64,000 bases of DNA from DT-68 sp965263245 (GCA_965263245.1 CBDHHR010000280.1:1-64000), one strand, 5' to 3'; shown: positions 50,401 to 63,545, numbered from the stretch's first letter. Notes: generated from the letters alone by a model not told the origin. Translations and numbers: made by a program.

Positions 50401-50695
50401 ACAAAGACAGATCAAGGGAGTGTACAAAGACAGATCAAGGGAGTGTACATAGACAGATCAAGGGAGTGTACAAAGACAGAACAAGACAGTGTACATAGAC
50501 AGATCAAGGGAGTGAACAAAGACAGAACAAGGCAGTGTACAAAGACAGATCAAGGCAGTGTACAAAGACAGATCAAGGGAGTGTACAAAGACAGAACAAG
50601 ACAGTGTATGAAGACAGATCAAGGGAGTGTACAAAGACAGATCAAGGGAGTGAACAAAGACAGAACAAGGCAGTGTACAAAGACAGATCAAGGGA
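47405..50695 (+). repeat. Beta-prime block, copy 3 (3,291 bp)
   Basis: It is bounded on both sides by the gamma landmark, as in copy 1. It has ACACAGTTAG near 47,616 and the AACAAGAGTGTATG junction near 47,902. At about 48,021 the AAGTCAG seen in copy 1 (19,194) is a plain AAGACAG. Later landmarks are AAGTCAG 48,783 and GTGAACAGAG 49,013, with an ATGAATAC cluster at about 49,730-49,945. The register is clean. Confidence 0.75.
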
Positions 50696-53600
50696 GTGAA
50701 CAAAGACAGAACAAGGCAGTGTACAAAGACAGATCAAGGGAGTGTACATAGACAGAACAAGGCAGTGTACAAAGACAGATCAAGGGAGTGTACGAAGACA
50801 GAACAAGGGAGTGTACATAGGCAGAACAAGGGAGTGTACAAAGACAGAACAAGACAGTGTATGAAGACAGAACAAGGGAGTGTACAAAGACAGAACAAGG
50901 GAGTGTACACAGTTAGAACAAGGGAGTGTACATAGACAGAACAAGGGAGTGTACAAAGACAGAACAAGACAGTGTATGAAGACAGAACAAGGGAGTGTAC
51001 ATAGACAGAACAAGGGAGTGTACATAGAAAGAACAAGGGAGTGTACAAAGACAGAACAAGACAGTGTATGAAGACAGAACAAGGGAGTGTACAAAGACAG
51101 AACAAGGGAGTGTACATAGACAGAACAAGGGAGTGTACAAAGACAGAACAAGACAGTGTACAAAGTTAGAACAAGGGAGTGTGCAAAGGCAGAACAAGAG
51201 TGTATGAAGACAGAACAAGGCAGTGTACGTAGACAGAACAAGGGAGTGTACAAAGACAGAACAAGACAGTGTATGAAGACAGAACAAGGGAGTGTACGAA
51301 TACAGAACAAGGGAGTGTACAAAAGACAGAACAAGACAGTGTATGAAGACAGAACAAGGGAGTGTACGAATACAGAACAAGGGAGTGTACAAAGACAGAA
51401 CAAGGCAGTGTATGAATACAGAACAAGGGAGTGTATGAAGACAGAACAAGACAGTGTATGAATACAGAACAAGGGAGTGTATGAATACAGAACAAGGGAG
51501 TGTACAAAGACAGAACAAGGCAGTGTATGAATACAGAACAAGGGAGTGTACAAAGACAGAACAAGGCAGTGTATGAATACAGAACAAGGGAGTGTACAAA
51601 GACAGATCAAGGCAGTGTATGAATACAGAACAAGGGAGTGTACAAAGGCAGAACAAGGGAGTGTACAAAGACAGAACAAGGCAGTGTACAAAAGACAGAA
51701 CAAGACAGTGTACGAAGACAAAACAAGGCAGTGTACGAATACAGAACAAGGGAGTGTACAAAGACAGATCAAGGGAGTGTACAAAGACAGAACAAGGGAG
51801 TGTACAAAGACAGAACAAGACAGTGTACAAAGACAGATCAAGGGAGTGTACAAAGACAGATCAAGGGAGTGTACAAAGACAGAACAAGGGAGTGTACAAA
51901 GACAGAACAAGACAGTGTACAAAGACAGATCAAGGGAGTGTACAAAGACAGATCAAGGGAGTGTACAAAGACAGAACAAGGGAGTGTACATAGACAGATC
52001 AAGGGAGTGTACAAAGACAGATCAAGGGAGTGAACAAAGACAGAACAAGGCAGTGTACAAAGACAGATCAAGGGAGTGTACATAGACAGATCAAGGGAGT
52101 GTACAAAGACAGAACAAGACAGTGTACATAGACAGATCAAGGGAGTGAACAAAGACAGAACAAGGCAGTGTACAAAGACAGATCAAGGGAGTGTACAAAG
52201 ACAGATCAAGGGAGTGTACATAGACAGATCAAGGGAGTGTACACAGACAGAACAAGACAGTGTACATAGACAGATCAAGGGAGTGAACAAAGACAGAACA
52301 AGGCAGTGTACAAAGACAGATCAAGGCAATGTACAAAGACAGATCAAGGGAGTGTACATAGACAGATCAAGGGAGTGTACAAAGACAGAACAAGATAGTG
52401 TACATAGACAGATCAAGGGAGTGAACAAAGACAGAACAAGGCAGTGTACAAAGACAGATCAAGGGAGTGTACAAAGACAGATCAAGGGAGTGTACAAAGA
52501 CAGAACAAGGGAGTGTACAAAGACAGAACAAGGCAGTGTACAAAGACAGATCAAGGGAGTGTACAAAGACAGAACAAGGGAGTGTACATAGACAGATCAA
52601 GGGAGTGTACATAGACAGATCAAGGGAGTGTACATAGACAGATCAAGGGAGTGTACAAAGACAGAACAAGGGAGTGTACATAGACAGATCAAGGGAGTGT
52701 ACAAAGACAGATCAAGGGAGTGTACAAAGACAGATCAAGGGAGTGTACATAGACAGATCAAGGGAGTGTACAAAGACAGAACAAGGGAGTGTACATAGAC
52801 AGAACAAGGGAGTGTACATAGACAGATCAAGGGAGTGTACATAGACAGATCAAGGGAGTGTACAAAGACAGAACAAGGGAGTGTACATAGACAGATCAAG
52901 GGAGTGTACAAAGACAGATCAAGGGAGTGAACAAAGACAGAACAAGGCAGTGTACAAAGACAGAACAAGACAGTGTATGAAGACAGATCAAGGGAGTGTA
53001 CAAAGACAGATCAAGGGAGTGTACAAAGACAGATCAAGGGAGTGTACAAAGACAGAACAAGACAGTGTATGAAGACAGATCAAGGGAGTGTACAAAGACA
53101 GATCAAGGGAGTGAACAAAGACAGAACAAGGAGTGTACAAAGACAGACAAGAGTGTACAAAGACAGATCAAGGGAGTGTACAAAGACAGATCAAGGGAGT
53201 GAACAGACAGATCAAGGGAGTGTACAAAGACAGAACAAGGGAGTGTACATAGACAGATCAAGGGAGTGTACAAAGACAGATCAAGGGAGTGAACAAAGAC
53301 AGAACAAGGCAGTGTACAAAGACAGAACAAGACAGTGTATGAAGACAGATCAAGGGAGTGTACAAAGACAGAACAAGGGAGTGTACAAAGACAGAACAAG
53401 GCAGTGTACAAAGACAGATCAAGGGAGTGTACAAAGACAGAACAAGGGAGTGTACATAGACAGATCAAGGGAGTGTACATAGACAGATCAAGGGAGTGTA
53501 CATAGACAGATCAAGGGAGTGTACAAAGACAGAACAAGGGAGTGTACATAGACAGATCAAGGGAGTGTACAAAGACAGATCAAGGGAGTGTACAAAGACA

Positions 53601-54583
53601 GATCAAGGGAGTGTACATAGACAGATCAAGGGAGTGTACAAAGACAGAACAAGGGAGTGTACATAGACAGAACAAGGGAGTGTACATAGACAGATCAAGG
53701 GAGTGTACATAGACAGATCAAGGGAGTGTACAAAGACAGAACAAGGGAGTGTACATAGACAGATCAAGGGAGTGTACAAAGACAGATCAAGGGAGTGAAC
53801 AAAGACAGAACAAGGCAGTGTACAGTGTATGAAGACAGATCAAGGGAGTGTACAAAGACAGATCAAGGGAGTGTACAAAGACAGATCAAGGGAGTGTACA
53901 AAGACAGAACAAGACAGTGTATGAAGACAGATCAAGGGAGTGTACAAAGACAGATCAAGGGAGTGAACAAAGACAGAACGAGGCAGTGTACAAAGACAGA
54001 TCAAGGGAGTGAACAAAGACAGAACAAGGCAGTGTACAAAGACAGATCAAGGGAGTGTACATAGACAGAACAAGGCAGTGTACAAAGACAGATCAAGGGA
54101 GTGTACATAGACAGAACAAGGCAGTGTACAAAGACAGAACAAGGGAGTGTACAAAGACAGAGCAAGGCAGTGTACAAAGACAGATCAAGGGAGTGTACAT
54201 AGACAGATCAAGGGAGTGTACAAAGACAGAACAAGGGAGTGTACAAAGACAGATCAAGGGAGTGTACATAGACAGATCAAGGGAGTGTACAAAGACAGAT
54301 CAAGGGAGTGTACGAAGACAGAACAAGGGAGTGTACATAGACAGAACAAGGGAGTGTACAAAGACAGAACAAGACAGTGTATGAAGACAGAACAAGGGAG
54401 TGTACAAAGACAGAACAAGACAGTGTATGAAGACAGAACAAGGCAGTGTACAAAGACAGATCAAGGCAGTGTACAAAGACAGATCAAGGGAGTGTACATA
54501 GACAGATCAAGGGTGTGTACAAAGACAGAACAAGACAGTGTACATAGACAGATCAAGGGAGTGAACAAAGACAGAACAAGGCA
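50696..54583 (+). repeat. Gamma block, copy 4
   Basis: It matches copy 2 for the first 2.3 kb and copy 1 at both the GAAC-type head and the tail. The repeated 874-bp region is interrupted by two register breaks (53,124-53,212 and 53,819-53,830), the second removing about 22 bp. The first arm (52,735) resembles the second arm of copies 1 and 3. Confidence 0.75.
53124..53212 (+). other. Scrambled-register patch, gamma of copy 4
   Basis: AACAAGGAGTG, AGACAAGAGTG and GTGAACAGACAG, with short deletions between them. A second break at 53,819-53,830 (GTACAGTGTATG) removes about one monomer. Confidence 0.78.
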
Positions 54584-55350
54584 GTGTACAAAGTCAGATC
54601 AAGGGAGTGTACAAAGACAGAACAAGGGAGTGTACAAAGACAGAACAAGGCAGTGTACAAAGACAGATCAAGGGAGTGTACAAAGACAGAACAAGGGAGT
54701 GTACAAAGACAGAACAAGGGAGTGTACATAGACAGATCAAGGGAGTGTACAAAGACAGATCAAGGGAGTGAACAAAGACAGAACAAGGCAGTGTACAAAG
54801 ACAGATCAAGGGAGTGTACAAAGACAGAACAAGACAGTGTACAAAGACAGATCAAGGGAGTGTACAAAGACAGAACAAGACAGTGTATGAAGACAGATCA
54901 AGGGAGTGTACAAAGACAGATCAATGGAGTGAACAAAGACAGAACAAGGCAGTGTACAAAGACAGATCAAGGGAGTGTACATAGACAGATCAAGGGAGTG
55001 TACAAAGACAGAACAAGACAGTGTACATAGACAGATCAAGGGAGTGAACAAAGACAGAACAAGGCAGTGTACAAAGACAGATCAAGGGAGTGTACAAAGA
55101 CAGATCAAGGGAGTGTACATAGACAGATCAAGGGAGTGTACAAAGACAGAACAAGACAGTGTACATAGACAGATCAAGGGAGTGAACAAAGACAGAACAA
55201 GGCAGTGTACAAAGACAGATCAAGGCAGTGTACAAAGACAGATCAAGGGAGTGTACATAGACAGATCAAGGGTGTGTACAAAGACAGAACAAGACAGTGT
55301 ACATAGACAGATCAAGGGAGTGAACAAAGACAGAACAAGGCAGTGTACAA

Positions 55351-55366
55351 AGATCAGAGTGTACAA
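55351..55366 (+). other. Register break at the second AAGTCAG landmark, alpha of copy 4
   Basis: ACAAAGATCAGAGTG replaces the AAGTCAG landmark monomer, with a loss of several bases. It is 14.46 kb from the equivalent break in copy 3. Confidence 0.77.
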
Positions 55367-56030
55367 AGACAGAACAAGGGAGTGTACAAAGACAGAACAA
55401 GGCAGTGTACAAAGACAGATCAAGGGAGTGTACAAAGACAGATCAAGGGAGTGTACAAAGACAGAACAAGGGAGTGTACATAGACAGATCAAGGGAGTGT
55501 ACAAAGACAGATCAAGGGAGTGAACAAAGACAGAACAAGGCAGTGTACAAAGACAGATCAAGGGAGTGAACAGAGACAGAACAAGGCAGTGTACAAAGAC
55601 AGATCAAGGGAGTGTACATAGACAGAACAAGGCAGTGTACAAAGACAGATCAAGGGAGTGTACGAAGACAGAACAAGGGAGTGTACATAGGCAGAACAAG
55701 GGAGTGTACAAAGACAGAACAAGACAGTGTATGAAGACAGAACAAGGGAGTGTACAAAGACAGAACAAGGGAGTGTACAAAGTTAGAACAAGGGAGTGTA
55801 CATAGACAGAACAAGGGCAGAACAAGACAGTGTATGAAGACAGAACAAGGGAGTGTACATAGACAGAACAAGGGAGTGTACATAGACAGAACAAGGGAGT
55901 GTACAAAGACAGAACAAGACAGTGTATGAAGACAGAACAAGGGAGTGTACAAAGACAGAACAAGGGAGTGTACATAGACAGAACAAGGGAGTGTACAAAG
56001 ACAGAACAAGACAGTGTACAAAGTTAGAAC

Positions 56031-56070
56031 AAGGGACAAAGGCAGAACAAGGGGAGTGTGCAAAGGACAG
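56031..56070 (+). other. Register breaks in GAAC-type half of alpha, copy 4
   Basis: AAGGGACAAAGGCAG lacks the GTGTG of the GTGCAAAGGCAG monomer, GGGGAG adds a G, and AAAGGACAG adds a base. Upstream, AAGGGCAGAAC at 55,811-55,830 fuses two monomers. A - strand open frame crosses the region only with altered repeats. Confidence 0.75.
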
Positions 56071-57145
56071 AACAAGGGAGAGTGTATGAAGACAGAACAA
56101 GGGAGTGTACAAAGACAGAACAAGGGAGTGTACAAAGACAGAACAAGGGAGTGTACATAGACAGAACAAGGGAGTGTACAAAGACAGAACAAGACAGTGT
56201 ATGAAGACAGAACAAGGGAGTGTACAAAGTTAGAACAAGGGAGTGTACAAAGACAGAACAAGACAGTGTATGAAGACAGAACAAGGGAGTGTACAAAGTT
56301 AGAACAAGGGAGTGTGCAAAGGCAGAACAAGGGAGAGTGTATGAAGACAGAACAAGGCAGTGTACGTAGACAGAACAAGGGAGTGTACAAAGACAGAACA
56401 AGACAGTGTACAAAGACAGAACAAGACAGTGTATGAAGACAGAACAAGGGAGTGTACAAAGACAGATCAAGGGAGTGTACATAGACAGAACAAGGGAGTG
56501 TACAAAGACAGAACAAGACAGTGTATGAAGACAGAACAAGGGAGTGTACAAAGACAGAACAAGGGAGTGTACAAAGTTAGAACAAGGGAGTGTGCAAAGG
56601 CAGAACAAGGGAGAGTGTATGAAGACAGAACAAGGCAGTGTACGTAAACAGAACAAGGGAGTGTACAAAGACAGAACAAGACAGTGTACAAAGACAGAAC
56701 AAGACAGTGTATGAAGACAGAACAAGGGAGTGTACAAAAGACAGAACAAGACAGTGTACGAATACAGAACAAGGCAGTGTATGAATACAGAACAAGGGAG
56801 TGTACAAAGACAGAACAAGGGAGTGTACAAAAGACAGAACAAGACAGTGTACGAAGACAGATCAAGGGAGTGTACGAAGACAGATCAAGGGAGTGTACAA
56901 AGACAGAACAAGGGAGTGTACATAGACAGAACAAGGGAGTGTACAAAGACAGAACAAGACAGTGTATGAAGACAGAACAAGGGAGTGTACAAAGACAGAA
57001 CAAGGGAGTGTACATAGACAGAACAAGGGAGTGTACAAAGACAGAACAAGACAGTGTATGAAGACAGAACAAGGGAGTGTACAAAGACAGAACAAGGGAG
57101 TGTACATAGAGAGAACAAGGGAGTGTACAAAGACAGAACAAGACA

Positions 57146-58728
57146 GTGTATGAAGACAGAACAAGGGAGTGTACAAAGTTAGAACAAGGGAGTGTGCAAA
57201 GGCAGAACAAGGGAGAGTGTATGAAGACAGAACAAGGCAGTGTACGTAGACAGAACAAGGGAGTGTACAAAGACAGAACAAGACAGTGTACAAAGACAGA
57301 ACAAGGGAGTGTACAAAGACAGAACAAGACAGTGTACAAAGACAGAACAAGGGAGTGTACAAAAGACAGAACAAGACAGTGTACGAAGACAGATCAAGGG
57401 AGTGTACAAAGACAGAACAAGGGAGTGTACAAAGACAGATCAAGGGAGTGTACAAAGACAGAACAAGGGAGTGTACAAAGACAGATCAAGGGAGTGTACA
57501 AAGACAGATCAAGGGAGTGTACAAAGACAGAACAAGGGAGTGTACAAAGACAGATCAAGGGAGTGTACAAAGACAGATCAAGGGAGTGTACAAAGACAGA
57601 ACAAGGGAGTGTACAAAGACATAACAAGACAGTGTACAAAGACAGATCAAGGGAGTGTACAAAGACAGATCAAGGGAGTGTACAAAGACAGAACAAGGGA
57701 GTGTACAAAGACAGAACAAGACAGTGTACAAAGACAGATCAAGGGAGTGTACAAAGACAGATCAAGGGAGTGTACAAAGACAGAACAAGGGAGTGTACAT
57801 AGACAGATCAAGGGAGTGTACATAGACAGAACAAGGGAGTGTACAAAGACAGAACAAGACAGTGTACAAAGACAAGAGTGTACAAAGACAGGGAGTGTAC
57901 AAAGACAAGAGTCAAGGGACAGTGTACAAAGACAGAACAAGGCAGTGTACAAAGACAGATCAAGGGAGTGTACAAAGACAGATCAAGGGAGTGTACAAAG
58001 ACAGATCAAGGGAGTGTACAAAGACAGAACAAGGCAGTGTACGAAGACAGATCAAGGGAGTGTACAAAGACAGATCAAGGGAGTGTACATAGACAGATCA
58101 AGGGAGTGTACAAAGACAGAACAAGACAGTGTACAAAGACAGATCAAGGGAGTGTACAAAGACAGATCAAGGGAGTGTACAAAGACAGAACAAGGCAGTG
58201 TACAAAGACAGATCAAGGGAGTGTACAAAGACAGATCAAGGGAGTGTACAAAGACAGAACAAGGGAGTGTACAAAGACAGAACAAGACAGTGTACAAAGA
58301 CAGATCAAGGGAGTGTACAAAGACAGATCAAGGGAGTGTACAAAGACAGATCAAGGGAGTGTACAAAGACAGAACAAGGGAGTGTACATAGAAATATCAA
58401 GGGAGTGTACAAAGACAGATCAATGGAGTGAACAAAGACAGAACAAGGCAGTGTACAAAGACAGATCAAGGGAGTGTACATAGACAGATCAAGGGAGTGT
58501 ACAAAGACAGATCAAGGGAGTGTACAAAGACAGAACAAGACAGTGTACATAGACAGATCAAGGGAGTGAACAAAGACAGAACAAGGCAGTGTACAAAGAC
58601 AGAGATCAAGGCAGTGTACAAAGACAGATCAAGGGAGTGTACATAGACAGATCAAGGGTGTGTACAAAGACAGAACAAGACAGTGTACACAGACATATCA
58701 AGGGAGTGAACAAAGACAGAACAAGGCA
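57146..58728 (+). repeat. Delta block, copy 4
   Basis: It is intact for 680 bp, scrambled at 57,869-57,924, then clean. It is 78 bp shorter than delta of copy 1. The ACATAGAAATATC monomer is near 58,388 and the CAGAGATC insertion near 58,601. Confidence 0.77.
57869..57924 (+). other. Scrambled-register patch, delta of copy 4
   Basis: AAAGACAAGAGTG, AAAGACAGGGAGTG and AAAGACAAGAGTCAAGGG followed by ACAGTG. It lies 14,448 bp from the patch in copy 3. Confidence 0.82.
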
Positions 58729-61514
58729 GTGTACAAAGTCAGATCAAGGGAGTGTACAAAGACAGAACAAGGGAGTGTACAAAGACAGAACAAGGCAGTG
58801 TACAAAGACAGATCAAGGGAGTGTACAAAGACAGATCAAGGGAGTGTACAAAGACAGAACAAGGGAGTGTACATAGACAGATCAAGGGAGTGTACAAAGA
58901 CAGATCAAGGGAGTGAACAAAGACAGAACAAGGCAGTGTACAAAGACAGATCAAGGGAGTGTACAAAGACAGAACAAGACAGTGTACAAAGACAGATCAA
59001 GGGAGTGTACAAAGACAGAACAAGACAGTGTATGAAGACAGATCAAGGGAGTGTACAAAGACAGATCAATGGAGTGAACAAAGACAGAACAAGGCAGTGT
59101 ACAAAGACAGATCAAGGGAGTGTACATAGACAGATCAAGGGAGTGTACAAAGACAGAACAAGACAGTGTACATAGACAGATCAAGGGAGTGAACAAAGAC
59201 AGAACAAGGCAGTGTACAAAGACAGATCAAGGGAGTGTACAAAGACAGATCAAGGGAGTGTACATAGACAGATCAAGGGAGTGTACAAAGACAGAACAAG
59301 ACAGTGTACATAGACAGATCAAGGGAGTGAACAAAGACAGAACAAGGCAGTGTACAAAGACAGATCAAGGCAGTGTACAAAGACAGATCAAGGGAGTGTA
59401 CATAGACAGATCAAGGGTGTGTACAAAGACAGAACAAGACAGTGTACATAGACAGATCAAGGGAGTGAACAAAGACAGAACAAGGCAGTGTACAAAGTCA
59501 GATCAAGGGAGTGTACAAAGACAGAACAAGGGAGTGTACAAAGACAGAACAAGGCAGTGTACAAAGACAGATCAAGGGAGTGTACAAAGACAGATCAAGG
59601 GAGTGTACAAAGACAGAACAAGGGAGTGTACATAGACAGATCAAGGGAGTGTACAAAGACAGATCAAGGGAGTGAACAAAGACAGAACAAGGCAGTGTAC
59701 AAAGACAGATCAAGGGAGTGAACAGAGACAGAACAAGGCAGTGTACAAAGACAGATCAAGGGAGTGTACATAGACAGAACAAGGCAGTGTACAAAGACAG
59801 ATCAAGGGAGTGTACGAAGACAGAACAAGGGAGTGTACATAGGCAGAACAAGGGAGTGTACAAAGACAGAACAAGACAGTGTATGAAGACAGAACAAGGG
59901 AGTGTACAAAGACAGAACAAGGGAGTGTACAAAGTTAGAACAAGGGAGTGTACATAGACAGAACAAGGGAGTGTACAAAGACAGAACAAGACAGTGTATG
60001 AAGACAGAACAAGGGAGTGTACATAGACAGAACAAGGGAGTGTACATAGACAGAACAAGGGAGTGTACAAAGACAGAACAAGACAGTGTATGAAGACAGA
60101 ACAAGGGAGTGTACATAGACAGAACAAGGGAGTGTACATAGACAGAACAAGGGAGTGTACAAAGACAGAACAAGACAGTGTACAAAGTTAGAACAAGGGA
60201 GTGTGCAAAGGCAGAACAAGGGAGAGTGTATGAAGACAGAACAAGGCAGTGTACGTAGACAGAACAAGGGAGTGTACAAAGACAGAACAAGACAGTGTAT
60301 GAAGACAGAACAAGGGAGTGTACGAATACAGAACAAGGGAGTGTACAACAGACAGAACAAGACAGTGTATGAAGACAGAACAAGGGAGTGTACGAATACA
60401 GAACAAGGGAGTGTACAAAGACAGAACAAGGCAGTGTATGAATACAGAACAAGGGAGTGTACGAAGACAGAACAAGACAGTGTATGAATACAGAACAAGG
60501 GAGTGTATGAATACAGAACAAGGGAGTGTACAAAGACAGAACAAGGCAGTGTATGAATACAGAACAAGGGAGTGTACAAAGACAGAACAAGGCAGTGTAT
60601 GAATACAGAACAAGGGAGTGTACAAAGACAGATCAAGGCAGTGTACAAAATACAGAACAAGGGAGTGTACAAAGACAGAACAAGGGAGTGTACGAAGACA
60701 GAACAAGGGAGTGTACAAAAGACAGAACAAGGGAGTGTACAAAGACAGAACAAGGGAGTGTACAAAGACAGAACAAGGGAGTGTACAAAGACAGATCAAG
60801 GGAGTGTACAAAGACAGATCAAGGGAGTGTACAAAGACAGAACAAGGGAGTGTACATAGAAAGATCAAGGGAGTGTACAAAGACAGATCAAGGGAGTGTG
60901 AACAAAGACAGAACAAGGCAGTGTACAAAGACAGATCAAGGGAGTGTACATAGACAGATCAAGGGAGTGTACAAAGACAGATCAAGGGAGTGTACAAAGA
61001 CAGATCAAGGGAGTGTACAAAGACAGAACAAGGGAGTGTACAAAGACAGAACAAGGCAGTGTACAAAGACAGATCAAGGGAGTGTACAAAGACAGATCAA
61101 GGGAGTGTACATAGACAGATCAAGGGAGTGTACAAAGACAGAACAAGACAGTGTACATAGACAGATCAAGGGAGTGAACAAAGACAGAACAAGGCAGTGT
61201 ACAAAGACAGATCAAGGCAGTGTACAAAGACAGATCAAGGGATTGTACATAGACAGATCAAGGGTGTGTACAAAGACAGAACAAGACAGTGTACATAGAC
61301 AGATCAAGGGAGTGAACAAAGACAGAACAAGGCAGTGTACAAAGTCAGATCAAGGGAGTGTACAAAGACAGAACAAGGGAGTGTACAACGACAGAACAAG
61401 GCAGTGTACAAAGACAGATCAAGGGAGTGTACAAAGACAGATCAAGGGAGTGTACAAAGACAGAACAAGGGAGTGTACATAGATAGATCAAGGGAGTGTA
61501 CAAAGACAGATCAA
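58729..61514 (+). repeat. Beta block, copy 4
   Basis: AAGTCAG is at 58,729, 59,488 and 61,335, and GTGAACAGAG at 59,718. It follows other copies at an offset of 14,387 bp from copy 3 until about 60,600. The part holding TGTCCGAATAC elsewhere is then replaced by an ACAAAATACAG junction (60,641-60,660) and plain monomers, and a 2-bp insertion makes GTGTGAAC near 60,897. Confidence 0.75.
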
Positions 61515-63545
61515 GGGAGTGAACAAAGACAGAACAAGGGAGTGTACAAAGACAGATCAAGGGAGTGTACAAAGACAGAACAAGGCAGTGTACAAAGACA
61601 GAACAAGGGAGTGTACAAAGACAGAACAAGGGAGTGTACAAAGACAGAACAAGGGAGTGTACAAAAGACAGAACAAGGGAGTGTACAAAGACAGAACAAG
61701 GGAGTGTACAAAGACAGAACAAGGGAGTGTACAAAGACAGAACAAGGGAGTGTACAAAGACAGAACAAGGGAGTGTACAAAGACAGAACAAGGGAGTGTA
61801 CAAAGACAGAACAAGGCAGTGTATGAAGACAGATCAAGGGAGTGTACATAGACAGAACAAGGGAGTGTACAAAGACAGAACAAGACAGTGTATGAAGACA
61901 GAACAAGGGAGTGTACAAAGACAGAACAAGGGAGTGTACAAAGACAGAACAAGACAGTGTATGAAGACAGAACAAGGGAGTGTACAAAGACAGAACAAGG
62001 GAGTGTACAAAGACAGAACAAGGGAGTGTACAAAGACAGAACAAGGGAGTGTACAAAGACAGAACAAGGGAGTGTATGAAGACAGAACAAGGGAGTGTAC
62101 AAAGACAGAACAAGGGAGTGTACAAAGACAGAACAAGGCAGTGTACAAAGACAGAACAAGGGAGTGTACAAAGACAGAACAAGGGAGTGTACAAAGACAG
62201 AACAAGGGAGTGTACAAAGACAGAACAAGGGAGTGTACAAAGACAGAACAAGACAGTGTACAAAGACAGAACAAGGGAGTGTACAAAGACAGAACAAGGC
62301 AGTGTACAAAGACAGAACAAGGGAGTGTATGAAGACAGAACAAGGGAGTGTACAAAGACAGAACAAGGGAGTGTATGAAGACAGAACAAGGGAGTGTACA
62401 TAGACAGAACAAGGGAGTGTACAAAGACAGAACAAGACAGTGTATGAAGACAGAACAAGGGAGGGTACAAAGACAGATCAAGGGAGTGTACAAAGACAGA
62501 ACAAGGGAGTGTATGAAGACAGAACAAGGGAGTGTACAAAGACAGAACAAGGGAGTGTACAAAGACAGAACAAGGGAGTGTACAAAGACAGAACAAGGGA
62601 GTGTATGAAGACAGAACAAGGACAGTGTACAAAGACAGAACAAGGGAGTGTACAAAGACAGAACAAGGGAGTGTACAAAGACAGAACAAGGGAGTGTACA
62701 AAGACAGAACAAGGGAGTGTATGCAAAGACAGAACAAGGGAGTGTACAAAGACAGAACAAGGGAGTGTACAAAGACAGAACAAGGGAGTGTACAAAGACA
62801 GAACAAGGGAGTGTACATAGACAGAACAAGGGAGTGTACAAAGACAGAACAAGACAGTGTACAAAGACAGAACAAGGGAGTGTACAAAGACAGAACAAGG
62901 GAGTGTACATAGACAGAACAAGGGAGTGTACAAAGACAGAACAAGACAGTGTATGAAGACAGACAAGGGAGTGTACATAGACAGAACAAGGGAGTGTACA
63001 AAGACAGAACAAGGCAGTGTACAAAGACAGAACAAGGGAGTGTACATAGACAGAACAAGGGAGTGTACAAAGACAGAACAAGGGAGTGTACATAGACAGA
63101 ACAAGGGAGTGAACAAAGACAGAACAAGGCAGTGTACAAAGACAGAACAAGGGAGTGTACAAAGACAGAACAAGGGAGTGTACAAAGACAGAACAAGGGA
63201 GTGTACAAAGACAGAACAAGGGAGTGTACATAGACAGAACAAGGGAGTGTACAAAGACAGAACAAGGGAGTGTACATAGACAGATCAAGGGAGTGTACAA
63301 AGACAGAACAAGGGAGTGTACAAAGACAGAACAAGGGAGTGTACAAAGACAGAACAAGGGAGTGTACAAAGACAGAACAAGGGAGTGTATGAAGACAGAA
63401 CAAGGGAGTGTACATAGACAGAACAAGGGAGTGTACAAAGACAGAACAAGACAGTGTACGAAGACAGAACAAGGGAGTGTACAAAGGCAGAACAAGGGAG
63501 TGTACAAAGACAGAACAAGACAGTGTATGAAGACAGAACAAGGGA
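61515..63545 (+). repeat. Uniform-monomer tract, copy 4
   Basis: Mostly plain monomers, as in copy 2 28.8 kb upstream. A 69-bp trimer is visible where ATGAAG recurs at 61,892 and 61,961. It is not a verbatim copy of 32,697-34,740: it has more ACATAG and ATGAAG forms. It also has private irregularities, with GAGGGTAC near 62,463, GGACAGTG near 62,620, ATGCAAAG near 62,721 and ACAGACAAGGG near 62,960. GATC is rare, and a - strand frame stays open for 807 codons (61,511-63,934). Confidence 0.8.

Larger units (their letters stand above)
36220..50695 (+). repeat. Higher-order repeat copy 3 (14,476 bp)
   Basis: Block order is gamma 36,220, alpha 40,130, delta 42,711, beta 44,342 and beta-prime 47,405. 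Like copy 1 it has the 874-bp duplication in gamma (landmarks 38,259 and 39,133) and a full beta-prime block bounded by the start landmark at 47,405 and 50,696. Corresponding landmarks lie about 28.8 kb from copy 1 (for example 18,576 to 47,405 is 28,829 bp). Register breaks are limited to 40,891-40,912 in alpha and 43,421-43,541 in delta. Confidence 0.85.
54584..57145 (+). repeat. Alpha block, copy 4
   Basis: AAGTCAG is at 54,584 and GTGAACAGAG at 55,566. The second AAGTCAG site is destroyed at 55,351-55,366, the same phase as in copy 3. Additional breaks occur at 55,811 and 56,031-56,070. The GAAC-type half from about 56,197 follows copies 2 and 3. Confidence 0.75.
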
